From positions 1-64,000 of the forward strand of contig NZ_JAURXB010000060.1 of NCBI RefSeq assembly GCF_030654605.1: DNA of 64,000 bases. Direction: 5' to 3'. The notes under the pieces were generated by a model, which worked only from the letters and a program-made list of their open reading frames with translations, made no database searches and was not told the origin of the DNA. The position numbers and the translations under genes were made by a program. Positions 1-8,757 of the stretch are shown in pieces. Origin of the DNA: Bradyrhizobium sp. (GTDB taxonomy: Bacteria > Pseudomonadota > Alphaproteobacteria > Rhizobiales > Xanthobacteraceae). Each line of letters starts with the position of its first letter. Position 1 is the first letter of the stretch.

Positions 1-87
1 GGAGCTGGGAGCTCGGGTCTCACAACCTCCGGAATCTCGAAGAAGCTCCATCCGCTGATCCTCATCACACCGGCTCCCGCTCCGCAG

Positions 88-1125
88 ATGCTCCTCCTCC
101 AAGCCCTCCCCACCGTCATCGGCACCGCCGCAATCGCGCCGGCGCTCCTGATCCTGTGGCTTGTGATCGCCGCCGGCGAGCGGCCCGGCCCGCCCGCCCG
201 GGTCTGGACCGCCTTTCTGCTCGGCGCCGCCAGCATTTCGCTGCTCGGCCTGGTGCGGAAGCCGCTGATGTTGCTGTTCGCGGTTCCGGAGCACCCTGGG
301 CTCGCGCAGGCGCTGCATTCGATCCTCGGGATCGCGGCGCCCGAGGAGATCGTCAAAATTCTCGTCATCGTCGCGGTCACGACGCGGCGCCGGCCGGGCT
401 CGGACCCGATGGACCCCGTGGTCTATGGCGCCGCCGCCGGCCTCGGCTTCGCCGCCTACGAAAATCTCGCCTACCTCGTGCAGCACCAGGAGATCTGGCG
501 GTCGCTGGCCGCGCTGCGCAGCGTCCTCACCGTACCGTTCCATGGCGCGCTCGGCATCATCGCCGGCGCCTATATCGCCATCGCCCGATCCGGCACGGCG
601 CTCGGCGCCAACCGGCACAACCGCGACTGGGCGCGGATCTCCAGTTGGACACTGGTACTGCTGGCACCGCTGACGCTGCACGCCGCTTTCGACTTCCCGC
701 TGCTGACGCTGCAGCAAAATCCGGACCTGGTATCGTCCACCCGACTTGTTCTGGGCGCCACCAGTCTGCTGATCGGCTTCGGCACCATCGGCCTTGCGAT
801 TCGGCTGGTGCGGAAGGTCGGCCGCCATCACGCGCCGCGCACCGAAGTCGCGCGCGAGCGGCTCAGCGAACTCAGGCGGATGTGGGCGCTGCTGGTGCTC
901 GGCGGCGGCGCCGGCTTTGCCGGCCTCGCCTTCGTGCTGACGTCGATCCATCAATGGTTCGTCAATCCCGACCGCAACCCTGCGCTGGTCCTGGTCCCGA
1001 TCGGCCTCATCGCCATCCTGATCGGCGCAGCACTGCTGGTAGCGACCAGCGCGGTCTATATTCTCGGCCGCAATCGCATGCGCGAGACGGCCGAGGGGTT
1101 TTCGTCCGTGCCTAACCAGGGTTGA
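88..1125 (+). CDS. PrsW-family intramembrane metalloprotease
   Basis: A 345-residue polytopic membrane protein with the signature of the PrsW/CPBP-like glutamic-type membrane proteases: EExxK (E86, E87, K90 in APEEIVK), FxxxEN (F121, E125, N126), a histidine in PFHG (H152) and HAAFD (H198, D202). These four motifs lie in consecutive hydrophobic helices, as in PrsW, which cleaves anti-sigma factors in Bacillus. The residues are seen directly; the substrate here is unknown. No convincing Shine-Dalgarno precedes the ATG, so the start is provisional. It stands alone on the plus strand ahead of an HdeD-like gene. Confidence 0.82.
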   Translation: MLLLQALPTVIGTAAIAPALLILWLVIAAGERPGPPARVWTAFLLGAASISLLGLVRKPLMLLFAVPEHPGLAQALHSILGIAAPEEIVKILVIVAVTTRRRPGSDPMDPVVYGAAAGLGFAAYENLAYLVQHQEIWRSLAALRSVLTVPFHGALGIIAGAYIAIARSGTALGANRHNRDWARISSWTLVLLAPLTLHAAFDFPLLTLQQNPDLVSSTRLVLGATSLLIGFGTIGLAIRLVRKVGRHHAPRTEVARERLSELRRMWALLVLGGGAGFAGLAFVLTSIHQWFVNPDRNPALVLVPIGLIAILIGAALLVATSAVYILGRNRMRETAEGFSSVPNQG

Positions 1126-1245
1126 GCCGGATTGGCGGCGACCTTGATCTCGCGCAAGCGATGACATCAACAAATCTGTCCCACTGCCGCCGCCGCAAGC
1201 TATATTGCTGAAGTCATCCCGGCGTGCAGGCAAGGAAAGACCCTC

Positions 1246-1818
1246 ATGACCCTTCCCGAGGATATCACCAGGCTGCAATCCGAAATGGGCGCTGCGGTCC
1301 GCGCGCATTGGAAGGCCTTTCTGGTCGAAGGGATCCTGCTGGCGATCCTGGGATTGGCGGCGATCGTCGTGCCGCCGCTGGCGAGCCTTGCGGTCACCAT
1401 TTTCCTCGGCTGGATGTTTGTAATCTCCGGCGTCGCCGGCCTCGCGCTGACATTCTGGGCCCGGCAGATGCCGGGCTTCTGGTGGTCGCTGATTTCGGCG
1501 GCGCTGGCGGTCGGCGCCGGCATCATCCTGCTGGCCAAGCCGGCGCAGGGCATTCTCACCCTCACCATCGTGGTCGGAGCCTATTTCCTCGCCGAAGGCG
1601 TCGCCACCATCATGTACGCGCTGCAGCACCGCCGCGAATTGTCGGAGCGCTGGAGCTGGATGGCGTTCGCCGGTGCGCTGGACATCCTGATATCGGCCAT
1701 GATCATCATGGGCTTGCCGGGCTCGGCGGAATGGGCAATCGGGCTTCTGGTCGGCATCAACCTGCTGTTCGGCGGAGCGTCGTTGATCGGGATGGCGCTC
1801 GCCGCGCGCAAGAGCTGA
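1246..1818 (+). CDS. HdeD-family (DUF308) membrane protein
   Basis: A 190-residue protein with about six hydrophobic helices in the paired-helix pattern of HdeD/DUF308 proteins (for example the helix beginning FLVEGILLAILGLAAIV). HdeD is linked to acid resistance in E. coli, but most homologues have no tested function. An AAGGAAAG ribosome site precedes the ATG at 1246. The gene ends in a clear intrinsic terminator at 1832-1859, so it is probably monocistronic and insulated from the DAHP synthase leader that follows. Confidence 0.8.
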   Translation: MTLPEDITRLQSEMGAAVRAHWKAFLVEGILLAILGLAAIVVPPLASLAVTIFLGWMFVISGVAGLALTFWARQMPGFWWSLISAALAVGAGIILLAKPAQGILTLTIVVGAYFLAEGVATIMYALQHRRELSERWSWMAFAGALDILISAMIIMGLPGSAEWAIGLLVGINLLFGGASLIGMALAARKS

Positions 1819-1831
1819 TCGAGGACTGATC

Positions 1832-1859
1832 CGGACCGCTGTCCGCGGTCCGTTTTTTT
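1832..1859 (+). terminator. Intrinsic terminator after the HdeD-like gene
   Basis: Arms CGGACCG (1832-1838) and CGGTCCG (1846-1852) form a perfect 7-bp stem with a 7-nt loop. A run of seven T follows at 1853-1859. Confidence 0.85.
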
Positions 1860-1861
1860 GG

Positions 1862-1890
1862 ATGACACGACATCAGGCATGCGCTATGAG
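1862..1890 (+). promoter_or_regulatory. Candidate sigma-70 promoter for the aromatic leader/DAHP synthase transcript
   Basis: ATGACA (1862-1867; five of six matches to TTGACA), a 17-bp spacer, then TATGAG (1885-1890; four of six matches to TATAAT). It starts three bases after the upstream terminator. The predicted start point is near 1897-1898, at the ATG of the leader peptide, which would make the leader mRNA leaderless. This is inferred from sequence only. Confidence 0.5.
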
Positions 1891-1897
1891 AGCGCCC

Positions 1898-1978
1898 ATG
1901 ATCACCGTCGCCACCAGCAACTATTGGTATTTTAGCTTCGACAGCTCGCTGGCGGTGGGAGGATCACGCTCAATCTGA
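1898..1978 (+). CDS. Aromatic leader peptide of an attenuator (26 aa)
   Basis: A 26-codon reading frame beginning MITVATSN and running through the codon series Tyr-Trp-Tyr-Phe-Ser-Phe at 1922-1939, stopping at TGA 1976-1978. It lies just upstream of a terminator hairpin and the gene for the first enzyme of the shikimate pathway. Five of six consecutive codons specify the three end products of that pathway. Regulatory leader peptides for amino-acid operons have exactly this design. An in-frame ATG at 1886 exists but lies upstream of the predicted transcription start. The peptide itself probably has no function beyond ribosome stalling. Confidence 0.75.
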   Translation: MITVATSNYWYFSFDSSLAVGGSRSI

Positions 1979-2032
1979 AGAATTGCAGCAAGAAGTCCGA
2001 ACAGCCGCCGCCTGATCTGGCGGCTTTTTTTT
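1910..2032 (+). promoter_or_regulatory. Transcription attenuator controlling DAHP synthase
   Basis: Four pairing segments can be read. Segment 1 is GCCACCAGC (1910-1918) and pairs with segment 2, GCTGGCGGT (1948-1956), with one mismatch and one wobble. Segment 2 repeats CTGGCGG of the terminator 3' arm, so its GGCGGT (1951-1956) can also pair with GCCGCC (2004-2009), forming an antiterminator. Segment 3, AGCCGCC (2003-2009), pairs perfectly with segment 4, GGCGGCT (2019-2025), followed by eight T at 2025-2032. A ribosome stalled at the Tyr/Trp/Phe codons (1922-1939) would cover segment 1 or the region after it and favour the antiterminator. The pairings are seen; the switching is inferred by analogy with trp and phe attenuators. 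Confidence 0.75.
2003..2032 (+). terminator. Attenuator terminator hairpin
   Basis: A perfect 7-bp GC-rich stem (2003-2009 with 2019-2025), a 9-nt loop and eight consecutive T. It lies 35 bp upstream of the DAHP synthase start codon, so it must be bypassed for expression. Confidence 0.85.
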
Positions 2033-2066
2033 GGCCGGCAGGTCCCTCAAAACAGGAGCCATAGCC

Positions 2067-3152
2067 GTGTTGAGCACCACAGACGACCTTCGAATCGACG
2101 AAATAAAAGAGCTGAGTACGCCGCAAGAGGTCATGCACGAAATTCCGCGCACCCTGACCGCGACGCGCGTGGTGACGGCATCGCGCAACGCCATCCACGC
2201 CATCCTGAACGGGTCCGACGACCGCCTTCTGGTCGTCGTCGGTCCCTGTTCGGTGCACGATCCCGTCGCCGCCGTGGAGTACGCCACCCGCCTCGCCGCC
2301 TTGCGCGACCGGTTGTCCGATCGGCTGGAAATCGTCATGCGCGTCTATTTCGAGAAGCCGCGCACCACGGTGGGGTGGAAGGGACTGATCAACGATCCCG
2401 ACCTCGATGGCAGCTTCGACATCAACAAGGGCCTGCGCCTCGCCCGTAACGTTCTGTCCGCCGTGAACAATCTCGGCCTGCCGGCGGCAACGGAATTCCT
2501 CGACGTGGCGACGCCGCAATACATCGCCGATCTGGTGGCGTGGGCGGCGATCGGCGCGCGCACCACCGAAAGCCAGATTCATCGCGAACTCGCTTCCGGA
2601 TTGTCCTGTCCGGTCGGCTTCAAGAACGGCACCGACGGCAATGTGCGCATCGCCGCCGACGCGGTGAAGTCGGCGTCGCATCCGCACCATTTCATGGCGG
2701 TCACCAAACGCGGGCGCTCGGCGATCGCGGCGACCTCGGGCAATGAGGACTGCCACATCATCCTGCGCGGCGGCAGCCGGCCGAATTACGACCAGGCCAG
2801 CGTCGCTGCCGCCTCGGCCGAACTGGCACGCGCCGGCGTGGCACCGCGGATCATGATCGACGCCAGTCACGCCAACAGCAGCAAGAAGCCGGAGAACCAG
2901 CCACTGGTCGTTGCCGATATCGCGGGACAGGTCTCCGACGGCGATCAGCGCATCGTCGGCTTCATGATCGAGAGCAATCTGGTGGCGGGCCGCCAGGATG
3001 TGGTGCCCGGTATTGCGCTGACCTATGGGCAGAGCATTACCGACGGCTGCATCGACTGGCAGACCACGGTGCCGGCGTTGAACCTGCTGGCCGACGCCGT
3101 TACGGCGAGACGGGAAGCGCGGCGTCACCAACTTCGGGAGCTGTCGGCATAG
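2067..3152 (+). CDS. aroG: 3-deoxy-7-phosphoheptulonate (DAHP) synthase, class I
   Basis: Condenses phosphoenolpyruvate and erythrose 4-phosphate in the first step of aromatic amino acid synthesis. The 361-residue protein has the class I motifs GPCSVHDP, FKNGTDGN and DASHANSSKK and a length close to E. coli AroF/G/H (about 350). Start chosen at GTG 2067 because AGGAG lies 8 bases upstream; upstream in-frame codons fall inside the terminator. The attenuator immediately 5' with Tyr, Trp and Phe codons suggests control by the charging of all three tRNAs. Which E. coli paralogue (F, G or H) it corresponds to cannot be told, so the symbol is generic. Confidence 0.93.
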   Translation: MLSTTDDLRIDEIKELSTPQEVMHEIPRTLTATRVVTASRNAIHAILNGSDDRLLVVVGPCSVHDPVAAVEYATRLAALRDRLSDRLEIVMRVYFEKPRTTVGWKGLINDPDLDGSFDINKGLRLARNVLSAVNNLGLPAATEFLDVATPQYIADLVAWAAIGARTTESQIHRELASGLSCPVGFKNGTDGNVRIAADAVKSASHPHHFMAVTKRGRSAIAATSGNEDCHIILRGGSRPNYDQASVAAASAELARAGVAPRIMIDASHANSSKKPENQPLVVADIAGQVSDGDQRIVGFMIESNLVAGRQDVVPGIALTYGQSITDGCIDWQTTVPALNLLADAVTARREARRHQLRELSA

Positions 3153-3210
3153 GCAATTGACCGTCAGCGGGGCGCACTGTCCGCGCCCTGCTACCTGCTC
3201 TGTCCGTGGC

Positions 3211-3462
3211 CTAGCAGCCGCGGCAGATGCCCTTGATCTTGCGGTCGAGGATGGCGTTTTCCTTGCTGAGCAAATCGTTCGGATCGTTCAGGTTCTTCTC
3301 CGAAGGCACATCGCTGGCGCGCGGCTGGCGGTGGCCGATCGGGGCTTCCCGCGGCGGATTTTTCGTCGCGGTGGATGATCCGCCGCCGGTTCCGGTCTGT
3401 GCGATCGCCGCCGGACTGCCGATCAGGATCAGCAGCGCCGTGGTCGTGATCAACTTTCGCAT
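3211..3462 (-). CDS. Small exported protein, unknown function
   Basis: An 83-residue protein with a signal peptide (residues 1-22, MRKLITTTALLILIGSPAAI then AQ) and a hydrophilic remainder ending CRGC. The start at 3462 has GGAGAAG eight bases or so upstream. It follows the 71-residue membrane protein gene by 16 bp on the same strand, so it is probably the last gene of the epmA-epmB transcript. No family recognised. The CxxC-like tail might bind metal or form a disulfide, which is speculation. Confidence 0.65.
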   Translation of the reverse strand: MRKLITTTALLILIGSPAAIAQTGTGGGSSTATKNPPREAPIGHRQPRASDVPSEKNLNDPNDLLSKENAILDRKIKGICRGC

Positions 3463-3478
3463 CTTGCTTCTCCTGTTT

Positions 3479-3694
3479 CTATCGCACCCGTTCCGGGACT
3501 TCGATCGTTGCACAATTGCGGCGCCCCTGGGCAGCACAGTCCTGAACCTTTCGCACGTCCGCCATGGTGCCGAGCAGCCAAACTCCCGCTCCCACCAGCA
3601 CGGCGAGAAAGCCGAGCAGCACGGCGTTCTCGACGTTGCGGTTGTCCTCCTCTTCCGGCGGCTCCGGCCTCGTCGTTTCTCCGTCGGTCGCCAT
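3479..3694 (-). CDS. Small single-pass membrane protein, unknown function
   Basis: A 71-residue protein with an acidic N-terminus (PEPPEEEDN), one membrane helix at about residues 24-44, and a short tail carrying two cysteines (QDCAAQGRRNCATIEV). It begins four bases after the epmB stop, so translation is probably coupled; a longer in-frame start at 3775 would overlap epmB by 77 bp and is less likely. No known family. Its place in an EF-P modification operon is a hint, not evidence, of function. Confidence 0.6.
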   Translation of the reverse strand: MATDGETTRPEPPEEEDNRNVENAVLLGFLAVLVGAGVWLLGTMADVRKVQDCAAQGRRNCATIEVPERVR

Positions 3695-3698
3695 TGGA

Positions 3699-4811
3699 TT
3701 ACGGCTTCGGAGGATAGAGATGAACGTCCCCGCAATAATCCACCACACGATAGCGCGTTTCGGCGCCGGGTTCATCTTCCGATGCGGAGTTTTCCTGCGA
3801 CAAGTAGCTCGGTCCGACCGGGGATTTGCCGTGGCCGCCGGGAATATCCAGCACGTAGTCCGGCTGGCACAGGCCGGACACCCGCCCCCTTAAAGTTCGA
3901 ATCAATTGCTGCCCTTGCTCGATCGTGGTGCGCAGATGCGCCGTGCCGGGCGCGAGGTCGCCGTGGTGCAGGTAATAGGGTTTTATCCGGCATTCGACGA
4001 ACGCCCGCATCAGCGCTTCCAGCGTCACGGAATCGTCATTGACGCCGCGCAGCAACACGCTCTGGCTGACCATGGGAATGCCGGCATCGACGATCCCGGC
4101 GCAGGCGGCGCGCGCCTTGCCGGTCAGTTCGCGCGGATGGTTGGCATGCAGCGCAACCCAGGTCGCAGCTCCCTTGACCTTCAGCGCCGCAATCATCTCG
4201 TCGCTGATGCGCTGGGGTTCGGCGACCGGCACCCTGGTGTGAATGCGGATAATCCTGACGTGATCGATCGCAGCCAGATCCGCCATGATTTCCGCGAGCC
4301 GCCGCGGCGACAGCATCAGGGGATCGCCGCCGGTCAGGATCACTTCCCAGATTTCGGAATGCGCGCGGATATAGGCCAGCGCATTGTCGTAGGCGCCTTG
4401 CGAGAGCGCGCTCGCCTTGCCCGGCCCGACCATTTCGCGGCGAAAACAGAAGCGGCAATACACCGCGCAGACGTGAACGAGCTTGAACAGCACCCGGTCG
4501 GGGTAGCGATGAACGATGCCCGACACCGGCGAATGCGCGTGATCGCCGATCGGATCGGCGCTCTCGTTCGCCTGCACGACCAATTCCTCGGCGCTCGGAA
4601 TGTACTGCCGCGCGATCGGATCAAGGGAATCGTCGGGGTCGATCAAGGCGGCGATATCAGGCGTCACCGCCACCGCGTAGCGTGCCGCCACCTTCTGCAG
4701 ATCGGCAAGATCCTCCACCCGGACGAGGCCCTGGGCGACCAATTCCGTCACCTCGCGCAAGGTCGCGGCCGGTTTGAAATTAATGCTGCTCTGGAATTTG
4801 ATCCTGTTCAT
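3699..4811 (-). CDS. epmB: EF-P (R)-beta-lysine synthase / lysine 2,3-aminomutase-like radical SAM enzyme
   Basis: A 370-residue radical SAM protein with the cluster motif C115-x3-C119-x2-C122 (CAVYCRFC) and the KamA-like context [11 protein letters not shown]. EpmB converts alpha-lysine to beta-lysine, which EpmA attaches to a conserved lysine of elongation factor P. The gene overlaps epmA by four bases, with efp divergent just beyond, which favours EpmB over a catabolic lysine aminomutase. The C-terminal half includes [15 protein letters not shown], the family's usual substrate-binding region. Confidence 0.88.
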   Translation of the reverse strand: MNRIKFQSSINFKPAATLREVTELVAQGLVRVEDLADLQKVAARYAVAVTPDIAALIDPDDSLDPIARQYIPSAEELVVQANESADPIGDHAHSPVSGIVHRYPDRVLFKLVHVCAVYCRFCFRREMVGPGKASALSQGAYDNALAYIRAHSEIWEVILTGGDPLMLSPRRLAEIMADLAAIDHVRIIRIHTRVPVAEPQRISDEMIAALKVKGAATWVALHANHPRELTGKARAACAGIVDAGIPMVSQSVLLRGVNDDSVTLEALMRAFVECRIKPYYLHHGDLAPGTAHLRTTIEQGQQLIRTLRGRVSGLCQPDYVLDIPGGHGKSPVGPSYLSQENSASEDEPGAETRYRVVDYCGDVHLYPPKP

Positions 4812-5860
4812 GCCTCACCTGCCGGTGGCGTCCACACCACCTGATCGACCCGCAAGGCGCCGCTCGCCAGCATCACCAGCCGGTCGAAACCGAGCGCGAC
4901 GCCGCTGGCCTGCGGCATCTGCCCGACCGCGGCGAGGAAATCCTCATCCAGCGGATAGCGCTCGCCGTAGCGCCGCTGCTTTTCATCCATCGCTTCGGCG
5001 AAACGATGGCGCTGTTCGGGCGCGTCGGTCAACTCGCCAAAACCATTGGCGAGTTCGACGCCGCAGGCATAAATCTCAAAGCGCTCGGCGACCCGCGGAT
5101 CGGATGGTTTGGTCCGCGCCAGCGCCGCCTCCGGCGCCGGGTATTCGAACAGCACGGTCAGCCGCCCCTGCCCCAGTCTCGGCTCGACATGCTCGACCAG
5201 TACCTTGCTGAAGATGTCGGACCAGGTGTCGTCATCCGATATCCGCACCCGCACGTTTGCTGCAGCCGCCAACGCGGCGCGATCGCCGCGACCGTCCGCG
5301 ATGGTGGCGAGCAGATCGATGCCGGCAAAACGCTCGAACGCCGCCGCGACCGTCAGCAGCTCTGGTTCGGCGAAGGGATCGGCCATCTTGCCGCGGAACG
5401 AAAACTGCCCGATGCCGGTGGCCTGCGCCGCATGCGCAATGATGACGATGCTGTCGGCCATGACGGCATCATAGCCGGCTTCGGCGCGGTACCATTCCAG
5501 CATGGTGAATTCCGGCAGATGCAGGTCGCCGCGCTCGCGGTCCCGGAATACCCGCGCCAATTCGAAAATCCTGGTTTCTCCGGCCGCCAGCAATTTCTTG
5601 CAGGCGAATTCCGGCGAGGTCCGCAGATAGCGGCTGACGCGCTGGCCGTCGGCGCGGGTGAGATCGGTGCGGGGCGCATGCAGATGGGTCTCATTGCCAG
5701 GCGAAACCTGCAAAATCCCGGTCTCGACCTCCGCAAACCCCTGCTCGTCGAACCAACCGCGCACGGCCCTTGTAATCGCGCTCCGCGCGGTCAGAAACGG
5801 CCTGACGTCGGCGTGGCGCGCGGGCGTCCACCAGGGCGAAATCCGGTCGGTTTCGGCCAT
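4808..5860 (-). CDS. epmA: EF-P lysine aminoacylase (GenX/PoxA type)
   Basis: A 350-residue class II aminoacyl-tRNA synthetase catalytic core without the anticodon-binding domain of LysRS. Motif 2 is visible as RVFRDRE followed by [14 protein letters not shown], and motif 3 as [12 protein letters not shown] near the C-terminus. EpmA activates (R)-beta-lysine and transfers it to EF-P. AGGCGG lies about eight bases upstream of the ATG at 5860. It is divergent from efp with 138 bp between, and overlaps epmB. Confidence 0.9.
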   Translation of the reverse strand: MAETDRISPWWTPARHADVRPFLTARSAITRAVRGWFDEQGFAEVETGILQVSPGNETHLHAPRTDLTRADGQRVSRYLRTSPEFACKKLLAAGETRIFELARVFRDRERGDLHLPEFTMLEWYRAEAGYDAVMADSIVIIAHAAQATGIGQFSFRGKMADPFAEPELLTVAAAFERFAGIDLLATIADGRGDRAALAAAANVRVRISDDDTWSDIFSKVLVEHVEPRLGQGRLTVLFEYPAPEAALARTKPSDPRVAERFEIYACGVELANGFGELTDAPEQRHRFAEAMDEKQRRYGERYPLDEDFLAAVGQMPQASGVALGFDRLVMLASGALRVDQVVWTPPAGEA

Positions 5861-5998
5861 CAGCGGACCGCCTCATCCGGCCGCAAATTGCTGGCATCAA
5901 GCGGCAAAATCAGTATGTTGCAGCCCGAAACCGCCTCAACGGCCCCGGGACGCCCTTGTCCGGATCGGGCCGGGGCCAGAATATCAGGAAAAACAGCC

Positions 5999-6565
5999 TT
6001 GAAAGTCATCGCCAGTTCTATTCGCAAGGGCAACGTCATCGAGCAAGACGGCAAGCTTTACGTGGTTCTTACCGCCGAGAACATCCACCCCGGCAAGGGA
6101 ACTCCGGTCAGCCAGATCGAAATGCGCCGAATCAGCGACGGGGTGAAGGTTTCCGAGCGCTACAAGACCACGGACCAGGTGGAGAAGGCGACCATCGAGG
6201 ACCAGAACTTCAATTACCTCTATGAAGACGCCGACGGCTTCCACTTCATGAATAACGACAATTACGATCAGGTTCAGGTGCCCAAGGACGTGATCGGAAC
6301 CGCCAAGGCCTTCCTGCAGGAAAACATGACCGTCAAGCTTTCGCTGCACGGCACCACCCCGGTGGCGATCCAGATGCCGCAGCGCGCGACGCTGGAAGTC
6401 GTGGAAACCGAGCCGGTCACCAAGGGCCAGACCGCGTCGTCTTCCTACAAGCCTGCCATCCTTTCCAACGGCTTGCGCACCAACGTGCCGCCGCATATCG
6501 GCGTCGGAACCCGCATTGTGGTCATGACCGAGGACGGATCCTACGTCGAACGCGCCAAGGATTAG
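5999..6565 (+). CDS. efp: Elongation factor P
   Basis: A 188-residue EF-P of full length with the KOW-like N-terminal domain and two OB domains. The modification loop reads [10 protein letters not shown] with the target lysine at position 33, which suits beta-lysylation by the adjacent EpmA/EpmB. EF-P relieves ribosome stalling at polyproline stretches. The start is TTG 5999: AGGAA lies eight bases upstream and the N-terminus ([12 protein letters not shown]) aligns with the family. No epmC hydroxylase is visible nearby. Confidence 0.95.
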   Translation: MKVIASSIRKGNVIEQDGKLYVVLTAENIHPGKGTPVSQIEMRRISDGVKVSERYKTTDQVEKATIEDQNFNYLYEDADGFHFMNNDNYDQVQVPKDVIGTAKAFLQENMTVKLSLHGTTPVAIQMPQRATLEVVETEPVTKGQTASSSYKPAILSNGLRTNVPPHIGVGTRIVVMTEDGSYVERAKD

Positions 6566-6608
6566 GCGGAGATCAGGCGGCTCAATACTGGCGCCGGGGG
6601 GCGAAGCA

Positions 6609-8240
6609 TTGGCTACGAAGGCTGTCCGGTTCGTCACGCGTTGGCTGGCATCTCTCGTTTTGCTCCCGGCCGGCATGGCTGTTGCCCTCGCCGATGAGTT
6701 CCGGACGCCGGCGGTTTCGGCCGTGCGCATCGAATGGCGTGTGGCCCTCGACCAGCTGAGAACCGAGATCAACAGCCGGCCGGCGGTCGCATCCACCTTC
6801 ACCTTTTCCGGCCAGCGGCGGCTGCCGGCCTACGATCCGCGCACCATGCCGGCGCTGCTGCAGTTGAACGCGGTGACCTCACCGATCTTCACCGGTATCG
6901 GGCGAAGCCGGGTGCCGGTGCTGCTACCGTTCGACACCGCGGCGTTTCTCGAGACCCGCCTGGGCGGCGGGCCGGCCAGCCTGTCGCTGGCGCGCTTTCA
7001 GGCCGACTTCCGGCCCGCCGACCTGTTCGACGCCGGTCCCGCCGGCTACGACGCGGTGTTCTCGCTCGAACCCGGCGCCGGCGACGGCATGCCGCAGCGA
7101 ACCTTTGCAAAGCCGGTCGAAGTGCAGATCACCGGCTCGAGCCTGATCTACGACATCAGCGATCCCCTCGGCGGCAAGGGCGAGCCGGTCAAGTCGCTGA
7201 TGGCGGAATTCCCCGACCTGCGCCGTTTCATCCGGGAAGGCTATGTGCGCTATGCCTTCACGCGCTTCGGCGTTCCCTATGTGGTGTCGATCCAGTGCCT
7301 CGACTCGACGCCGCGGCCGCGGCGGCTGGCCTGCCGCGAGGCCTATCCGGTCGCCGAACGTTTCCTCAAAGCGCTGCGCGTCGCCGGCGGCCTGCCCTCG
7401 CGGCCCCGCATGGACATGCCTTCCGGTGTCGCCGAACGGCCGTTGCAACGCTCGCCTGATTTCAGCTATCGGCCGGCCGGCGATATCATTGCCAACACCG
7501 GCTTCCGCAAGCAGGGCGGACGCGCCGACTTCACCGCCTATTCGCAAATCCGCTTTCCGCTTGAAAAGGCCCCGGCCTTTGCCCATTCGCAGTCCTTCAT
7601 GAAGCGCAGGGCGCGCGAGAAGAGCGACGAGCCGGCCGGCGGCAATTCCGGTTACAACGGCGGCTATCCCTGGCAGGACAATTTTTGCGAGGCCCGCAGT
7701 TTCGGCGTCGGCCAATGCGCCGGCGGCTTTGGCCACCAGGGGCAGGATATCCGCGCCGGCGAATGCGCGGGTGTCGGCGAAGGCAGCGACAAATGCGATC
7801 CCAGGCAGCAGGGAGTGGTCGCAGTTCGCGACAGCGTCGTGATCCGCTCGCCGAAGCAACAGGCGGTAACGCTGCAGGTCAACAGCCGCACCGAACATAT
7901 CCGCTTCCGCTACATGCACATGAACCCGGTGAGCCTCGATGCCGACGGCGTCCTCAACGGGCGCCTCGTCGCGGAAGGCGAGAAATTCGGCGTGGTCTCG
8001 AACTTTCTCGACTTTCCCAACGGCACCAGCCGCCATCTGCATTTCGACGTGCAGGTGTTCACGCGCGACGGCTGGCTCTGGGTCAATCCCTACGTCACCC
8101 TGATCTCGGCCTATGAACGCCTGATCCGTGGCCGCGGGCGCGAAACCGGGCCCCAGGCGCCATCGGCATCTGCCGTGGCGCATGCCTTGCCGGAGGATGT
8201 GCTTCGTCACATCGATGCCAAGGAAGGCAGCGAGAACTGA
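6609..8240 (+). CDS. Exported LytM/M23-like metallopeptidase domain protein
   Basis: A 543-residue protein with a signal peptide (hydrophobic stretch about residues 10-29, then ADEF), a long N-terminal domain of unknown type, and a C-terminal region resembling an M23/LytM fold. Zinc ligand-like motifs are GHQGQDI (HxxxD), YMHMNP, and HLHFDV (HxH). Six cysteines are visible, for example NFCEARSFGVGQC, suggesting periplasmic disulfides. It starts at TTG 6609 after a G-rich ribosome site. It probably cleaves or binds peptidoglycan. The N-terminal domain was not recognised. Confidence 0.75.
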   Translation: MATKAVRFVTRWLASLVLLPAGMAVALADEFRTPAVSAVRIEWRVALDQLRTEINSRPAVASTFTFSGQRRLPAYDPRTMPALLQLNAVTSPIFTGIGRSRVPVLLPFDTAAFLETRLGGGPASLSLARFQADFRPADLFDAGPAGYDAVFSLEPGAGDGMPQRTFAKPVEVQITGSSLIYDISDPLGGKGEPVKSLMAEFPDLRRFIREGYVRYAFTRFGVPYVVSIQCLDSTPRPRRLACREAYPVAERFLKALRVAGGLPSRPRMDMPSGVAERPLQRSPDFSYRPAGDIIANTGFRKQGGRADFTAYSQIRFPLEKAPAFAHSQSFMKRRAREKSDEPAGGNSGYNGGYPWQDNFCEARSFGVGQCAGGFGHQGQDIRAGECAGVGEGSDKCDPRQQGVVAVRDSVVIRSPKQQAVTLQVNSRTEHIRFRYMHMNPVSLDADGVLNGRLVAEGEKFGVVSNFLDFPNGTSRHLHFDVQVFTRDGWLWVNPYVTLISAYERLIRGRGRETGPQAPSASAVAHALPEDVLRHIDAKEGSEN

Positions 8241-8257
8241 TCGCCGAGAACTGATGG

Positions 8258-8737
8258 CTATGACGCCGCGGCCTTCGGCGCCGATGGCCGCGCCGGCGGG
8301 GTCCAGCGATAGCTGGCGCCGAACCTGTTCCAGACATTGATCGACGCGATCGCGGACGTCAGATAGGTCAGCTCCTTCTCGGAAAACTCCGCACTCGCCT
8401 GCGCGTAGATTTCATCGCTGACGCCGCCGGCCAGCAATGTCAGCGCTTCGGTCCATGCCAAAGCCGCGCGTTCGCGCGCCGAAAACAGCGGCGCTTCGCG
8501 CCACACCACGACGAGGTTGAGCTTGTCGGCCGACAGGCCGAGCTTCTCGCCTTGCAGGATATGATACTGCACGCAGAAGGCGCAGCCGTTGATCTGCGAG
8601 GCGCGCAACTTGATCAGCTCGAGCAGCTGCTGGTCGAGTCCGGCCTTGGCGGCGAACTGGCCGAGCGCGAGCACCGCGTCAAAGACATCCGGCGCCAGCG
8701 CCTTGAAGTCAGCGTATTCGCTGCGGGCATGTGACAT
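8258..8737 (-). CDS. Carboxymuconolactone decarboxylase / AhpD-like protein
   Basis: A 159-residue all-helical protein with the CMD-family core INGCAFCVQYHILQGEKLG, containing the CxxC and downstream His used by AhpD-type alkylhydroperoxidases. This argues for a redox or peroxidase role rather than a true decarboxylase. GAGG lies eight bases upstream of the start at 8737. It is divergent from a MarR regulator with only 53 bp and a perfect palindrome between, so it is probably that regulator's target. Confidence 0.85.
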   Translation of the reverse strand: MSHARSEYADFKALAPDVFDAVLALGQFAAKAGLDQQLLELIKLRASQINGCAFCVQYHILQGEKLGLSADKLNLVVVWREAPLFSARERAALAWTEALTLLAGGVSDEIYAQASAEFSEKELTYLTSAIASINVWNRFGASYRWTPPARPSAPKAAAS

Positions 8738-8757
8738 CTTCAGTACCTCATGTTATC

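Noticed and set aside
1886..1897. Earlier in-frame ATG for the aromatic leader peptide
   Set aside because: It overlaps the predicted -10 box, so it would not be in the transcript if the promoter call is right. Kept only as an alternative.
1932..3131. Open frame of 399 codons antisense to DAHP synthase
   Set aside because: It mirrors the aroG gene, lacks any family motif and is His/Arg/Gly-rich as expected from the complementary strand of GC-rich coding DNA.
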